Notes: generated from the sequence alone by a model not told the origin. A stretch of 64,000 nt of DNA from Pseudomonadota bacterium (GCA_021777765.1 JAJYDF010000004.1:62001-126000), one strand, 5' to 3'; shown: positions 48,988 to 59,716, numbered from the stretch's first letter. A program made the numbers and translations.

Positions 48988-49901
48988 GGCGTCACTTTTA
49001 GGGGTTGAGATGGATTATGATTTGTTTTATTAGCATCCGCGGGTGGTTGTAACAGTGAATTATCCACCGGCCTATTATTTTTAGTGGGCCATACTAATAA
49101 AACGTCTGCTGTTTTTGTTAATGATGCTGAGGGCGCCACATAAATACTTTCAAATTGATTATCAGGATTATGTTGAACCGCTATCACAGCACCCACTGGA
49201 AATCCTTCCGGATAATGCCCTCCTAATCCTGAACTAATTAATACATCACCTTTTTTAACATCTGCAGTAACAGGTACGTTTGCCCATGTTAAATTCTGTG
49301 AGTCACCTTGACCTACCACAATGCCATATAACCCAGTACGGGTATTGCGAATAGGCACTGCGCTACGCGTATCTGAAATTAATAATAAGCGACTGGTCCA
49401 GGGGCCCGTTTGAATAATTTGACCCATAATGCCATTTGCATCGATGACAGCTTGCCCCACAAATGCGCCATCATTTTTACCTTTGTCTAAAATGATTTCA
49501 TTGATAAAGGGCTCAATACGAACGGCTAAAACTTGCGCGGCGAGCAACCGATCTTTATTAGTTAAAGCGGGCGATTTTAATAAGGCTAATAATTGATTAT
49601 TTTTTTGTTGAATGGATTGCAATTGTTGTAATTGTCCCATTAAAAATAATTGTTGAGCGCGTAATTTTTCATTTTCAGTTAATAATTGTTGATGTGTCGC
49701 GATACTTTGCGACAATTTATCAAATAAATTAAATGGAGAATTTACGGCATACATGACCGGTGTAGATAATAAAGTGATACTGTCACGCACTTGCGTAACC
49801 ATATGTTGACGGTGATCAACCACCATCAACACGATAGATAAAATACTGAAGAATAATAAGCGAAGTCCAAGCGCTGGTCCCCGTGCGAATAATTGACTAA
49901 T
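48984..49901 (-). CDS. mreC: rod shape-determining protein MreC, probable ATT start
   Basis: Periplasmic scaffold of the Rod complex. From GTG 49832 the product would lack its membrane anchor, but the frame stays open upstream to a TGA at 49905-49907 and encodes SQLFARGPALGLRLLFFSIL, the classic MreC N-terminus with the RGP-x-L-x-L-R motif and membrane helix. The only position for a start that keeps this is ATT at 49901-49899, preceded by an AGAGG site overlapping the mreB stop. That gives 305 residues: anchor, coiled coil (~60-105), and two beta-barrel domains (SGLGGHYPEGFPVGAV visible). The start could alternatively be an ATG with a sequence error. Confidence 0.9.
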   Translation of the reverse strand: MSQLFARGPALGLRLLFFSILSIVLMVVDHRQHMVTQVRDSITLLSTPVMYAVNSPFNLFDKLSQSIATHQQLLTENEKLRAQQLFLMGQLQQLQSIQQKNNQLLALLKSPALTNKDRLLAAQVLAVRIEPFINEIILDKGKNDGAFVGQAVIDANGIMGQIIQTGPWTSRLLLISDTRSAVPIRNTRTGLYGIVVGQGDSQNLTWANVPVTADVKKGDVLISSGLGGHYPEGFPVGAVIAVQHNPDNQFESIYVAPSASLTKTADVLLVWPTKNNRPVDNSLLQPPADANKTNHNPSQPLKVTP

Positions 49902-49912
49902 GGCTCAATCCT

Positions 49913-51034
<1,122 letters not shown>

Positions 51035-51059
51035 TTAACTGAAATAGGTAATTACTGCT

Positions 51060-51180
51060 AGCGGTTTGTTTGTTCGATTTGTCGCTTGGATGAAACCAAA
51101 TAATTATCTTATTTGCATGTACAAATACACTATTAGACTTTGCTATTAATTCGCTGCAAGGACAAAACCCAGGTTTCGTG
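51060..51180. repeat. decayed REP-C-like segment
   Basis: GCTTGGATGAAACCAAATAA and, further on, AAAACCCAGGTTTCG resemble the outer arm and inner arm of REP-C but with many changes. It abuts the clearer copy at 51187. Confidence 0.35.
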
Positions 51181-51186
51181 TGCAAA

Positions 51187-51368
51187 ATGTAGCCTGGGTG
51201 CAACCAAATGATCATCAGATTTTCATATACAAAATCTTGATTAGCCATTGATATTAATTTCGAAGTGCGGGTGGAACCCTGGTTTCGCCAGGGTACATAA
51301 TTTGACTACAGCAAGATTTAATTCTTGTGCAATAAATTAATTTTTAATTTGGCTTCACCCAGGCTACA
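51187..51368. repeat. REP-C element copy 2
   Basis: Outer arms ATGTAGCCTGGGTGCAACC and GGCTTCACCCAGGCTACA; inner arms GGTGGAACCCTGG and TTTCGCCAGGGT. About 182 bp, filling most of the 456-base mreB-gatC gap. Confidence 0.8.
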
Positions 51369-51415
51369 ATAGGTGTTTTTCATTATTTCGAATTGATTTT
51401 TTAGCGAGAACCACT

Positions 51416-51703
51416 ATGGCATTAACTGAAAAAGACATTACCAAGATTGCACATTTAGCGCGACTAGAAATAGTTGAGGCAGATATTCCTGTGTATACCA
51501 ATAATTTAATTAATTTGCTGAATTTAATTGCTGAAATGAATGCTGTCGATACCAATAATATTGAACCAATGGCACACCCACTCGATAAACCGCAACGATT
51601 ACGTCCCGATGTCATTTCAGAACAAAACCTGCGTGATTATTTTCAAAAAAATGCACCACTTGCTGAAGCCGGTTTATATCTCGTTCCTAAAGTCATTGAA
51701 TAA
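51416..51703 (+). CDS. gatC: Asp/Glu-tRNA amidotransferase subunit C
   Basis: 95-residue GatC, the belt subunit that wraps GatA and GatB in the enzyme converting misacylated Glu-tRNA(Gln)/Asp-tRNA(Asn). [13 protein letters not shown] at the N-terminus and the [15 protein letters not shown] block are diagnostic. First gene of gatCAB; 13 bases before gatA. Confidence 0.95.
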   Translation: MALTEKDITKIAHLARLEIVEADIPVYTNNLINLLNLIAEMNAVDTNNIEPMAHPLDKPQRLRPDVISEQNLRDYFQKNAPLAEAGLYLVPKVIE

Positions 51704-51716
51704 GGAATTAATTTCT

Positions 51717-53174
51717 ATGTTTAAAAATACACTAGCAGAATTATCGCGCGCGCTTGATGCAAAAAAAATATCTAGCGTTGAATTAACAGAACATTTTTTA
51801 AATCGAATTAATCAATATGATAAACAATTAAATTCATTTATTACCGTCACAGCAGAACAGGCATTAAAACAAGCAAAAATAGCTGATGATCAACGTGCAA
51901 AAGGAAATGCTACACCATTAACGGGTTTACCTATTGCGCAAAAAGATATTTTTTGTACTGACGGAATTAAAACCAGTTGTGGTTCGAAAATGTTAGATAA
52001 TTTTATCGCACCTTATAATTCCACTGTCGTTCAAAATTTAAATAATGCCGGCATGATTTTATTAGGTAAAACCAATATGGATGAATTTGCGATGGGTTCA
52101 TCGAATGAAAATAGTTTTTATGGGCCAGTAAAAAATCCCTGGGATTTAGCGTATGTTCCTGGCGGATCATCTGGTGGATCGGCTGCTGCAGTTGCTGCAC
52201 GATTAGCACCTATTGCTACAGGTACTGATACGGGTGGATCAATTCGCCAACCTGCTGCTTTTTGCGGTATTTCTGGATTAAAACCGACTTATGGTCGTGT
52301 TTCACGATACGGCATGATTGCTTTTGCATCGAGCTTAGATCAAGGTGGATTATTTGCAGCTAGCGCGGAAGATATTGCGATGGTGTTAAATGCCATGGCC
52401 GGTTTCGATAAAATGGATTCAACCAGTGTGAATGAACCCGTACCTGATTATACGAAAACATTAAATGATGATTTAACCGGATTAAAAATTGGTTTACCTG
52501 AAGAATATTTTGGTGAAGGATTAGATCCTGCAATTGCTACCGCTATTGATAATGCTGTAAAACAGTATGAAAAATTAGGCGCAACCATTCATAAAATACA
52601 ATTACCGAATACAAAACATGCTGTGCCAGTTTATTATGTTGTTGCTCCCGCAGAATGTTCATCTAATTTATCGCGTTATGATGGTGTTCGTTTTGGTTAT
52701 CGTTGTCAAAATCCTAAAGATTTATTAGATATGTATTGTCGATCACGCGGTGAAGGTTTTGGTGCCGAAGTAAAACGCCGTATTTTAACAGGTACTTATG
52801 CTTTATCTGCTGGATATTATGATGCTTATTATTTAAAAGCCCAAAAAATTCGCCGCTTAATTCGCGATGATTTTGTGCAAGCATTTGAAAAAGTCGATGT
52901 CATTATTGGTCCCACCGCCCCTACTGTCGCATTTAAAATTGGTGAAAAAGCTTCCGATCCAATTAGCATGTATTTATCCGATATTTATACCATTGCAGTG
53001 AATTTGGCAGGCATTCCTGGACTATCTATTCCTGTTGGATTTAATCAAGGTTTACCAATGGGTATGCAATTAATTGGTAATTATTTTAATGAAGGGAAAT
53101 TATTAAATGTTGCGCATAAATATCAACAAGGAACAGATTGGCATTTAAGAGTTCCAGGAGAATTCGAAAAATAA
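51717..53174 (+). CDS. gatA: Asp/Glu-tRNA amidotransferase subunit A
   Basis: 485-residue amidase that releases ammonia from glutamine. The Ser-cisSer-Lys triad is complete: K76 (PIAQKDIF), S151 and S175 in the [11 protein letters not shown] ... [12 protein letters not shown] signature. ATG 51717 ([14 protein letters not shown]) follows AAGGAAT; earlier in-frame starts overlap gatC. Confidence 0.98.
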   Translation: MFKNTLAELSRALDAKKISSVELTEHFLNRINQYDKQLNSFITVTAEQALKQAKIADDQRAKGNATPLTGLPIAQKDIFCTDGIKTSCGSKMLDNFIAPYNSTVVQNLNNAGMILLGKTNMDEFAMGSSNENSFYGPVKNPWDLAYVPGGSSGGSAAAVAARLAPIATGTDTGGSIRQPAAFCGISGLKPTYGRVSRYGMIAFASSLDQGGLFAASAEDIAMVLNAMAGFDKMDSTSVNEPVPDYTKTLNDDLTGLKIGLPEEYFGEGLDPAIATAIDNAVKQYEKLGATIHKIQLPNTKHAVPVYYVVAPAECSSNLSRYDGVRFGYRCQNPKDLLDMYCRSRGEGFGAEVKRRILTGTYALSAGYYDAYYLKAQKIRRLIRDDFVQAFEKVDVIIGPTAPTVAFKIGEKASDPISMYLSDIYTIAVNLAGIPGLSIPVGFNQGLPMGMQLIGNYFNEGKLLNVAHKYQQGTDWHLRVPGEFEK

Positions 53175-53185
53175 CACATTTTTTT

Positions 53186-53208
53186 CCTTCTCCCCTTCGA
53201 GGAGAAGG
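53186..53208. repeat. REP-B single hairpin
   Basis: CCTTCTCCCCTTCGAGGAG then AAGG, between gatA and gatB; could attenuate gatB transcription. Confidence 0.7.
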
Positions 53209-53256
53209 AAAATATATATATTATTTAATTTATATCTTAAGAAGGTAATATTAATC

Positions 53257-54699
53257 ATGTCAGAATGGGAAACAGTCATCGGTCTTGAAGTCCATACACA
53301 ATTATTAACCCAATCAAAATTATTTTCCGGTGCAGCGACTGCCTATGGTGCAGAAGCGAATACACAAGCCTGCGCAGTGGATCTGGGATTTCCAGGAATT
53401 TTACCAGTATTAAATGAAGCTGCTGTGGAAATGGCAGTGAAATTAGGATTAAGTTTAAATTCAGAAATTTCACATCGCTCAGTTTTTGCACGAAAAAATT
53501 ATTTTTATCCTGACTTACCTAAAGGATATCAAATTAGTCAATATGAATTACCTGTAGTTGGTAAAGGTTATTTAGATGTTTTATTAGAAGATGGCACCAC
53601 ACAACGTGTTGGCATTACCCGTGCGCATTTAGAAGAAGATGCAGGAAAATCATTACATGATGCTATTGAGGGCATGAGCGGAATTGATTTAAATCGTGCC
53701 GGAACACCGTTATTAGAAATTGTTTCAGAACCCGATTTACGCTCCGCAAAAGATGCAATTGCTTATTTAAAAACATTACATTCACTCGTTGTATATTTAG
53801 GAATATGTGATGGCAATATGCAAGAAGGATCATTTCGTTGTGATGCGAATGTGTCAGTGCGAAGAAAAGGCGATCCTAAATTAGGCACGCGCGCTGAAAT
53901 TAAAAATGTGAATTCATTTCGTTTTGTAGAAAAAGCCATTAATTATGAAGTGGAAAGACAAATTGCTATTTTAGAAGATGGCGGCAAAGTAATTCAAGAA
54001 ACACGATTATATGATGCGGATAAAAATGAAACCCGCAGTATGCGTAGTAAAGAAGAAGCACATGATTATCGCTATTTTCCTGATCCCGATTTATTACCTT
54101 TACATGTTTCAGCAGAATTTATTGATCATGTGCGCAAAAACATGCCTGAATTACCAGCGCAAAAGAAAGAACGCTTTAAATCACAATATGAATTGAATGA
54201 ATATGATGCAACTGTTTTATCTAGCACCAGAGAATTAGCCGATTATTATGAAAATACGGTGAAATTATCAGCATCATCAGCAAAATTAGTTGCAAATTGG
54301 GTAATGGGTGAATTATCAGGCGCATTAAATAAAAATAATTTATCTATTTCTGAAAGCAAAATTTCAGCTGAATTATTAGCAGGATTAATGAAACGTATCA
54401 GCGATAATACTTTATCAGGTAAATTAGCGAAAACCGTATTTGAACATATGTGGGAATCTGGAAAAGATGCAGATACTGTTATTGCTGAACAAGGTTTACA
54501 ACAAGTCACCGATGATTCTGCATTAATTAAAATTATCGAAGAAATAATTGCAGCAAATCCTGATCAGTTACAACAATACCGCTCTGGCAAAGATAAATTA
54601 TTCGGCTTTTTTGTTGGACAAGCGATGAAAGTGACGGGTGGGAAAGCGAATCCGCAACAGTTGAATGATTTATTGAAGAAATATTTACAAGGGGGGTAG
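53257..54699 (+). CDS. gatB: Asp/Glu-tRNA amidotransferase subunit B
   Basis: 480-residue kinase-like subunit that activates the misacylated t[23 protein letters not shown] at the start, [20 protein letters not shown] and [12 protein letters not shown] are family signatures; the C-terminal YqeY-like tail ([19 protein letters not shown]) is complete. AAGAAGG precedes the ATG. Confidence 0.98.
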   Translation: MSEWETVIGLEVHTQLLTQSKLFSGAATAYGAEANTQACAVDLGFPGILPVLNEAAVEMAVKLGLSLNSEISHRSVFARKNYFYPDLPKGYQISQYELPVVGKGYLDVLLEDGTTQRVGITRAHLEEDAGKSLHDAIEGMSGIDLNRAGTPLLEIVSEPDLRSAKDAIAYLKTLHSLVVYLGICDGNMQEGSFRCDANVSVRRKGDPKLGTRAEIKNVNSFRFVEKAINYEVERQIAILEDGGKVIQETRLYDADKNETRSMRSKEEAHDYRYFPDPDLLPLHVSAEFIDHVRKNMPELPAQKKERFKSQYELNEYDATVLSSTRELADYYENTVKLSASSAKLVANWVMGELSGALNKNNLSISESKISAELLAGLMKRISDNTLSGKLAKTVFEHMWESGKDADTVIAEQGLQQVTDDSALIKIIEEIIAANPDQLQQYRSGKDKLFGFFVGQAMKVTGGKANPQQLNDLLKKYLQGG

Positions 54700-54701
54700 T
54701 A

Positions 54702-54997
54702 ATGGATAACTTAACTGAGGGTAAAACAAAAGTTGAAGCACGCCTAAAAAAGAATATGGAAATATAATCGTAATCGAATGGGGATTGGATACAGGTAAAT
54801 TTAGCAATAACGAGGAAAATCTAATTCGTATTAGGAATATCTGTAACAAAGATAAAATTGTAATTTCCATTCATGATTTACAATATAAACTAGAAGATAT
54901 ATATAATGAAAATCAAAATTCTGGAGAAAGAGAACAATTTTTAAATGAACTTATGAACGAATTATTCCATCAGATTAAATCAGAATGTACAAAATAA
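54702..54997 (+). pseudogene. small gene split by a -1 frame change at A AAA AAG
   Basis: ATG 54702, 2 bases after the gatB stop, opens a 21-codon frame (MDNLTEGKTKVEARLKKNME) ending TAA 54765. At 54746-54752 stands A AAA AAG in the phase used for programmed -1 frameshifting (as in dnaX). A shift there continues as EYGNIIVIEWGLDTGKF and on to 54997, giving a protein of about 98 residues, acidic and helical at its C-terminus (EREQFLNELMNELFHQIKSE). Either a recoded gene or one damaged in the A run. Family unknown; no strong stimulatory stem-loop is evident to me. Confidence 0.5.
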
Positions 54998-55044
54998 AAT
55001 TACAAAAATCAGTAAATTAATATGTAGATAAGGTTGCGACTAAA

Positions 55045-55083
55045 ATGTAGCCCGGATAAAGGAGCGCCAGCGACGTGTCCGGG
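55045..55083. repeat. REP-A copy 4 (truncated)
   Basis: ATGTAGCCCGGATAAAGGAG ... GCGACGTGTCCGGG without the terminal CTACAT. Confidence 0.7.
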
Positions 55084-55173
55084 AATTCATTAAATTATCC
55101 ACACACATCGTTGATACTCTTTTATACTGGCTATAAATAGCACTTTTTATAGCTCATATCATAATTATTAACA

Positions 55174-55683
55174 TTATATTATATTTAATTTATTAATATA
55201 ATTCGCAAATCTTTTTATTTCTTTCTGTGCCTCTTTAAACAATTCATTCCAATCAGATGGTGGCTTATCATTTGAAAGCATTGTCTTAAACACTGAATAA
55301 GCATCTGTTTTACTGTCATAAGCTCGTTTAGTATTCTCATCATTAACCCACGCATAAACAATTATTCTGCTTTCATGATGATATCTAAAAAATAATCGAT
55401 ATTGCTGAAAAAATTTCGCTCTGAACCAGTGCTTATTTTTTTCACCAAGCGTTGCTCCCTGCCTATATTCAGTTAATGCGGGATCTCGTGGAATTTTTTT
55501 TAGAATTAGATTTGTTATTGCCACTAATCTTTTGGTCGCATTTTTTTCTTTGTATAAATTAGGATCTTTCTCACGATATTTTTCAACTTGTATAATTAGT
55601 TGCTCAAACTGATCTAAGAATATAGGATGCGCAAATATATACCATCCATTAATAATTAGTGCGTCAGATTGTTGGTATGTCAT
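55174..55683 (-). CDS. yhaV: type II toxin YhaV
   Basis: 169-residue RelE-fold ribonuclease toxin. The N-terminal NGWYIFAHPIFLDQFEQLI and the core KHWFRAKFFQQYRLFFRYH then IIVYAWVNDENTKRAYDSKT match YhaV. It follows the antitoxin with a 4-base overlap. Complete length, so probably active. Confidence 0.93.
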   Translation of the reverse strand: MTYQQSDALIINGWYIFAHPIFLDQFEQLIIQVEKYREKDPNLYKEKNATKRLVAITNLILKKIPRDPALTEYRQGATLGEKNKHWFRAKFFQQYRLFFRYHHESRIIVYAWVNDENTKRAYDSKTDAYSVFKTMLSNDKPPSDWNELFKEAQKEIKRFANYINKLNII

Positions 55684-56000
55684 TCATCTTTCTCAGAAAG
55701 AGGTGCATCCATGTCAACTTCAACACCTGAAATTAATGAGAGTGCTCGTTCTATCAATGTTGGATCGATAGAACGTACATGAGATGGATTATTTTTAATA
55801 TCATTAGCTACAAAAGATAAAAACTTCGAAAGTACAGGATCATTATCACTAACACGAGATATTATAACTTTGCCATTTTCATCTATTTCATAAGAAATCT
55901 TATCTCGTTTCTTTAAATGTAGAGCATCTCGAATTGGTTCGGGTATGGTCGTTTGATAACGATCGGTCAATGTAGATTCTGTATGTAAAACTCTAGCCAT
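55680..56000 (-). CDS. prlF: antitoxin PrlF (SohA)
   Basis: 106-residue AbrB-type antitoxin of the YhaV toxin: STLTDRYQTTIPEPIRDAL and LKKRDKISYEIDENGKVII form the DNA-binding swapped hairpin; the acidic C-terminus binds toxin. Upstream is a promoter with a perfect palindrome between -35 and -10, consistent with autorepression. Confidence 0.92.
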   Translation of the reverse strand: MARVLHTESTLTDRYQTTIPEPIRDALHLKKRDKISYEIDENGKVIISRVSDNDPVLSKFLSFVANDIKNNPSHVRSIDPTLIERALSLISGVEVDMDAPLSEKDE

Positions 56001-56037
56001 ATTACTACCCTATTAAGTTTGAATGCCTCTATAATTT

Positions 56038-56066
56038 AGAGTAATGCAACCGCATTACTTTGTCAA
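56038..56066 (-). promoter_or_regulatory. prlF-yhaV promoter with overlapping operator
   Basis: On the minus strand TTGACA (56066-56061), a 17-base spacer, then TACTCT (56043-56038). The perfect palindrome AGTAATGC-aacc-GCATTACT (56040-56059) covers the spacer, as expected for repression by the PrlF-YhaV complex. Confidence 0.6.
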
Positions 56067-56291
56067 GAAATTAGATAATACATCAGAAATCGGTAAAATA
56101 TGCATCGAGAAGAGGATAATAGAAAATCATTGCATGATGCTATAGTAAGATGAATTAAATAAATACTATTAAAAAAATAAGAAGCCCTTTAAGGGATTTC
56201 TGTTATTTGAGAGACATGAATTCATTTAATACTACCTTAATAACTATTTGTTAAAATAATCGTTATGTTTAACCACCAAGAGTAATCTCGA

Positions 56292-56879
56292 ATGCAAAAT
56301 GAAGTAATTTTACAAGCATTATTAACACCTCAACATGAAATCATCAAAAATAAATTATATTTGGGAAATGGTTCCGCCGCAGACGAAGCTATCAATAAAG
56401 CATCAAAAAACGAAACGAAACCAGCAATAGCAATTGTCCGATGCACACATAGTGTTGCAAAAGGAGAAGAAGCTGCTATTGCAAATGGCTCTATCATGCA
56501 TCTGGATGTAAAATTTGGTGATAAAAATTTCTCAGCGCAATCTGCTGAAGAACGTCAAGCTGTAATGGATAACTTTCATAGAGTGTATGATTTTATTGAA
56601 GATGCATTATCAAAGAATATTAAAGTGCTTGTACATTGTGATGGTGGTGCACATCGTAGCCCGACAATATTAATTGCCTACCTCATAAGAAAAGAACAAA
56701 TTGATGTTGCTACTGCAGAAGCACGTGTAAAGAAAATCAGAGCATGTGTTGATATAGATAATCATCGCGAATTTTTAAAATTGTTACAACAAGAATTACA
56801 AATTGAGAATGCACCAGCAAATGTACATACCCCGCTGTTAAACAACAATCGAAGAAGTTGTACTTGTACATTATTCTAA
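56292..56879 (+). CDS. dual-specificity-phosphatase-like protein with CaaX tail
   Basis: 195 residues. LYLGNGSAADEA near residue 23 and the catalytic P-loop VHCDGGAHRSPT (C116, R122, the HCX5R signature) identify a cysteine-dependent dual-specificity phosphatase; D72 is a possible general acid. This fold is more typical of eukaryotes. The C-terminus LLNNNRRSCTCTLF ends in CTLF, a CaaX box whose Phe would favour geranylgeranylation, with a second Cys and Arg-Arg just before. The tail matches that of the 19724-20926 protein. No signal peptide. Expected to act on host substrates at a host membrane, by inference. Confidence 0.85.
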   Translation: MQNEVILQALLTPQHEIIKNKLYLGNGSAADEAINKASKNETKPAIAIVRCTHSVAKGEEAAIANGSIMHLDVKFGDKNFSAQSAEERQAVMDNFHRVYDFIEDALSKNIKVLVHCDGGAHRSPTILIAYLIRKEQIDVATAEARVKKIRACVDIDNHREFLKLLQQELQIENAPANVHTPLLNNNRRSCTCTLF

Positions 56880-56924
56880 TCACTTCTTATGAAATTCTAA
56901 GCTATCATTTCAAACATCATTTAA

Positions 56925-56952
56925 ACATTCTCCTCAAAAATGAGGAGAATGT
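56925..56952. terminator. perfect 12-bp hairpin between convergent genes
   Basis: ACATTCTCCTCA and TGAGGAGAATGT enclose AAAA. It lies between the phosphatase gene and the minus-strand secreted-protein cluster; flanking T runs are weak. Confidence 0.5.
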
Positions 56953-57031
56953 AATGAAGATTATTTAAATAACCTAAAACAGTCGAGCTCAATCAATTTG
57001 ATTACCACTTTATTCACTGAATTTTTAATAT

Positions 57032-57484
57032 TCACTTTACTTTCACCGATTGTGTCGCAGGATAAGCAACGCATGATGAAACCTTGATTGTTGCATTCTG
57101 ATCGAGATTACTAATGGTGAACACACTATTTAATGGTGGTTGTAAACCGTCGTTGCCAACGCCTTTTGCTTCAAATGCATTTGATTGGAATGTCAATGCT
57201 GCAGTTACAGTAAATGGTGTTCCATTTAATGACCACAGTGGTGGGACACAATATTCCGTTCCACCACAAGAATAAGGTTTAATAATAACAGCATCGCTTT
57301 GATAGGCAGGATCCTCAATAACGCATTTGACTTTATATGCCACATTAACTGCTAATGTATTTACTGGAATCGTAAGCGTTGCTTGGGGTGGAATTACACC
57401 ACCTTGTAAAACTACAGGACCATTATCGGCGTAAGAACTGCTTGAGCCTAATAGAAATCACATAGGCAATATGAGTTTCTTCAT
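57032..57484 (-). pseudogene. secreted-protein paralogue 1, interrupted by TGA in the signal peptide
   Basis: From ATG 57484 the frame reads MKKLILPM, a TGA stop (57460-57458), then FLLGSSSSYADNGP and continues without break to 57032. Ignoring the stop gives a normal signal peptide (cut after SYA) and a mature domain like the four neighbours: VAYKVKCVIEDPAYQSD, SVFTISNLDQNATIKV, SSCVA. A single base change (TGG to TGA) explains it. It has two extra cysteines (SCGGTEYC). A GAGGAGC ribosome site remains, so decay is recent or the stop is an error. Confidence 0.7.
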
Positions 57485-57854
57485 GTTTTGCTCCTCGTTA
57501 ATTATTTAAAAAAATATCGAATCATTATACGTTAAAAATATTAAATAAATATTAATAACTTTCAATAAGATGCGTGGGCTTGGCTTTAATTTGGATAGTT
57601 TTTACTTGTACTGAGGAGAAAAGCAGGATGTTATTGATAATTTGCTAGCAGAAAAAAATGCGATGTTAATTTGTAAATAGACCGGCGCCTTATTATTCTT
57701 ATATTTTATACAATAAATATAATTAATTTAAATTGATTTACTCGTAAATTTATAGCTTTTTATTATTTGTAGATTATGCGCTTGAAGATTTAATTAATGT
57801 ATTCCTTTCTTAAATAATTCCTCAGAGCGCAAATCCACCTCAAGCTTAGATCAT
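57485..57854. other. 370-base stretch without a recognisable gene
   Basis: AT-rich DNA between secreted-protein paralogues 1 and 2. I see no open frame with a ribosome site of useful length, no strong hairpin and no dispersed repeat. Confidence 0.5.
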
Positions 57855-58307
57855 CTAATTAAGATTTTTTGCCTTGGCTAAACCAACAATAGGTTTTGCT
57901 GAACAGGCAGTAACTTGAATGTCATAAGTTAGATCTAAATTAGCAAATGTTAATACACTATTAGTTGGTGTTGTATTTTCAATATTGTCTGCTACAAATG
58001 TATTTGTCGAATTTTTTATTTCAACAAGTCGTGTAAATGGAATATTATTCATTAAATAGGTAGCATTCACGTCTGGGTTTTGTGGATATATAACACCAAA
58101 TACCACTTTATTGGGAAATCCTGTATCGCCTACAGTACAATCTATTTCATAAGGCATGTTTAGAAATAATGGGCTGAGATTTACATCAACAGTACCATTA
58201 TTATGTGTTATTAAACCACCGTTAGTAATTGATAACGGAATAGACACTGATCCAAACGCTGCCCCACAAAATACCAACGATAATAATAATGCACTCAATT
58301 TTTGCAT
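57855..58307 (-). CDS. secreted-protein paralogue 2
   Basis: 150 residues: signal peptide MQKLSALLLSLVFCGAAFG, then a beta-rich domain with the family pattern GGLI near the start, MPYEIDCTVGD, FTRLVEIKNSTNTFVADNIE, SVLTFANLDLTYDIQV, TACSAKP. Two conserved cysteines (in I-D-C-T and T-A-C-S) could pair. Closest to paralogue 4. Function unknown; expected in periplasm or outside the cell. Confidence 0.8.
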   Translation of the reverse strand: MQKLSALLLSLVFCGAAFGSVSIPLSITNGGLITHNNGTVDVNLSPLFLNMPYEIDCTVGDTGFPNKVVFGVIYPQNPDVNATYLMNNIPFTRLVEIKNSTNTFVADNIENTTPTNSVLTFANLDLTYDIQVTACSAKPIVGLAKAKNLN

Positions 58308-58379
58308 TTAAAAATTCTCCCTATAACGTAAATGTTTAGCGCGCCATCCTATCATATTTAAACAATACGTAACTAGAAA

Positions 58380-58841
58380 TCAATGCATCTCCATCATCGG
58401 CACAGCTATACAATCTGATACTCGTAAGGCGGACGTTTTATCGGTATCAATATTACCAATATTCAAAGTAATCGCAGGTGTAGCCGTATAATTGGCAATA
58501 TTCGATGCCACAAAAGCGTTACCTTCTTGTGTCGTAGATAATGCAATTGCATTAGTAAATGTCTTTGTATTCAGTGAAAAAGTGGGATTTGAGGTATGAG
58601 CAGGATTGCTAAAACTCGCTGTAATCATTGCGGAATTTGTTTTGTAATTAGGATTATCAATAGTACATGTCACTTGATATAACACCCCGGGAAATAAACT
58701 CGTTAAAGAAATCGCTAACGGTTTTGGTTGGTCACCAGCAATTGATCCACCATTGAGATCAATATCGCCATTAGGTGGTGTATCAGCAAATACCATTTGG
58801 CAAACAAAAAGTGAGCTTATTTGCAATAATGTTTTTTTCAT
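58380..58841 (-). CDS. secreted-protein paralogue 3
   Basis: 153 residues with signal peptide MKKTLLQISSLFVCQMVFA. Mature part: GGSIAGDQPKPLAISLTSLF, LYQVTCTIDNP, NPTFSLNTKTFTNAIALS, NAFVASNIA, and LRVSDCIAVP at the end. Same domain as its neighbours, about 30-40% alike by eye. Start ATG preceded by GGAGGACATTCC. Confidence 0.8.
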   Translation of the reverse strand: MKKTLLQISSLFVCQMVFADTPPNGDIDLNGGSIAGDQPKPLAISLTSLFPGVLYQVTCTIDNPNYKTNSAMITASFSNPAHTSNPTFSLNTKTFTNAIALSTTQEGNAFVASNIANYTATPAITLNIGNIDTDKTSALRVSDCIAVPMMEMH

Positions 58842-58958
58842 AGGAATGTCCTCCAGTTTAAGTGATAACTATTTTATGTTTTTAAATAAATTAAAAAATA
58901 ATATCGATAATCTGGATTAATTCATACGGTAACTATCCCGGTGGTGTAAAAATAAGGA

Positions 58959-59402
58959 TTATTTAGTTTTTGATACTCCACCAACCAATTTAGCGGTACA
59001 ACTGGTCACATTAATTTCATACTGATCATCTAAATTAATTAATGTTAAAACTGAACTGAGTGGCGCAGTATTTTCAATGTTTTCAGCAATAAAAGTATTT
59101 GTTGCATCTGTTAATTCTGCATAACGTACAAACTGTTTATTATTCACTGAATAAATTGTTTTCACACCGGGAATAATGGGATAAACAACACCCAATTGCA
59201 CTTTGTTCGGTGCAGCTGTATTAGTAACAGTACAAGTAATTTCATAAGGTTTGCTGGGATATAATGGGTCGAGAGAAATATTTACCGAACCATGTTTAGG
59301 ATTGATTATGCCATTGTTACTGACAGATAAAGGTACAATATTAGCAGCACATGCAGATCCACATAAAAACAACGATATTATTAATGCATTCAATTTCCTC
59401 AT
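58959..59402 (-). CDS. secreted-protein paralogue 4
   Basis: 147 residues from ATG 59402, which has GGAG 9 bases upstream (a TTG six bases earlier is less likely). Signal peptide MRKLNALIISLFLCGSACA; mature NNGIINPKHGSVNISLDPLY, KPYEITCTV, NTFIAENIENTAPLSSVLTL, NLDDQYEINVTSCTAK. Clearly the sister of paralogue 2. Confidence 0.8.
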   Translation of the reverse strand: MRKLNALIISLFLCGSACAANIVPLSVSNNGIINPKHGSVNISLDPLYPSKPYEITCTVTNTAAPNKVQLGVVYPIIPGVKTIYSVNNKQFVRYAELTDATNTFIAENIENTAPLSSVLTLINLDDQYEINVTSCTAKLVGGVSKTK

Positions 59403-59487
59403 TTGCAAATCTCCGTTTGATGAAATGTGTGGCGGGCAATACTAGCATATTTATTTTAAACAGAAAATGAGGATATTTATTAAGACA

Positions 59488-59691
59488 ATGTAGCCTGGGT
59501 GCAGCCAAATGATGTAATGCAATAGATTGAAATAATAGAAATCTAAACAAAAATCAATTATAGATGCTGGCGAAACCCGTGAATTAAACACATTATTTCC
59601 CGGGTTCCGCCAGTAGAACTCAGTATTTTTTTCACAAGAGTAGTATTAAAGTGAAATTTTTACTTATTTACTTGGCTTTACCCAGGCTACG
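59488..59691. repeat. REP-C element copy 3
   Basis: ATGTAGCCTGGGTGCAGCC ... GGCTTTACCCAGGCTAC outside, GCTGGCGAAACCCG ... CGGGTTCCGCCAG inside; ~204 bp. It separates paralogues 4 and 5 and fills most of the 354-base gap. Confidence 0.8.
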
Positions 59692-59716
59692 ATTGATTTA
59701 TAAGTGCGATATATCA

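Noticed and set aside
56180-56200. GAAGCCCTTTAAGGGATTTC as a terminator
   Set aside because: The stem is short and mismatched and lies upstream of genes on both sides.
57458-57460. TGA read as selenocysteine
   Set aside because: The codon falls in a signal peptide, neighbours have no Cys-Sec pattern there, and no SECIS-like hairpin follows.
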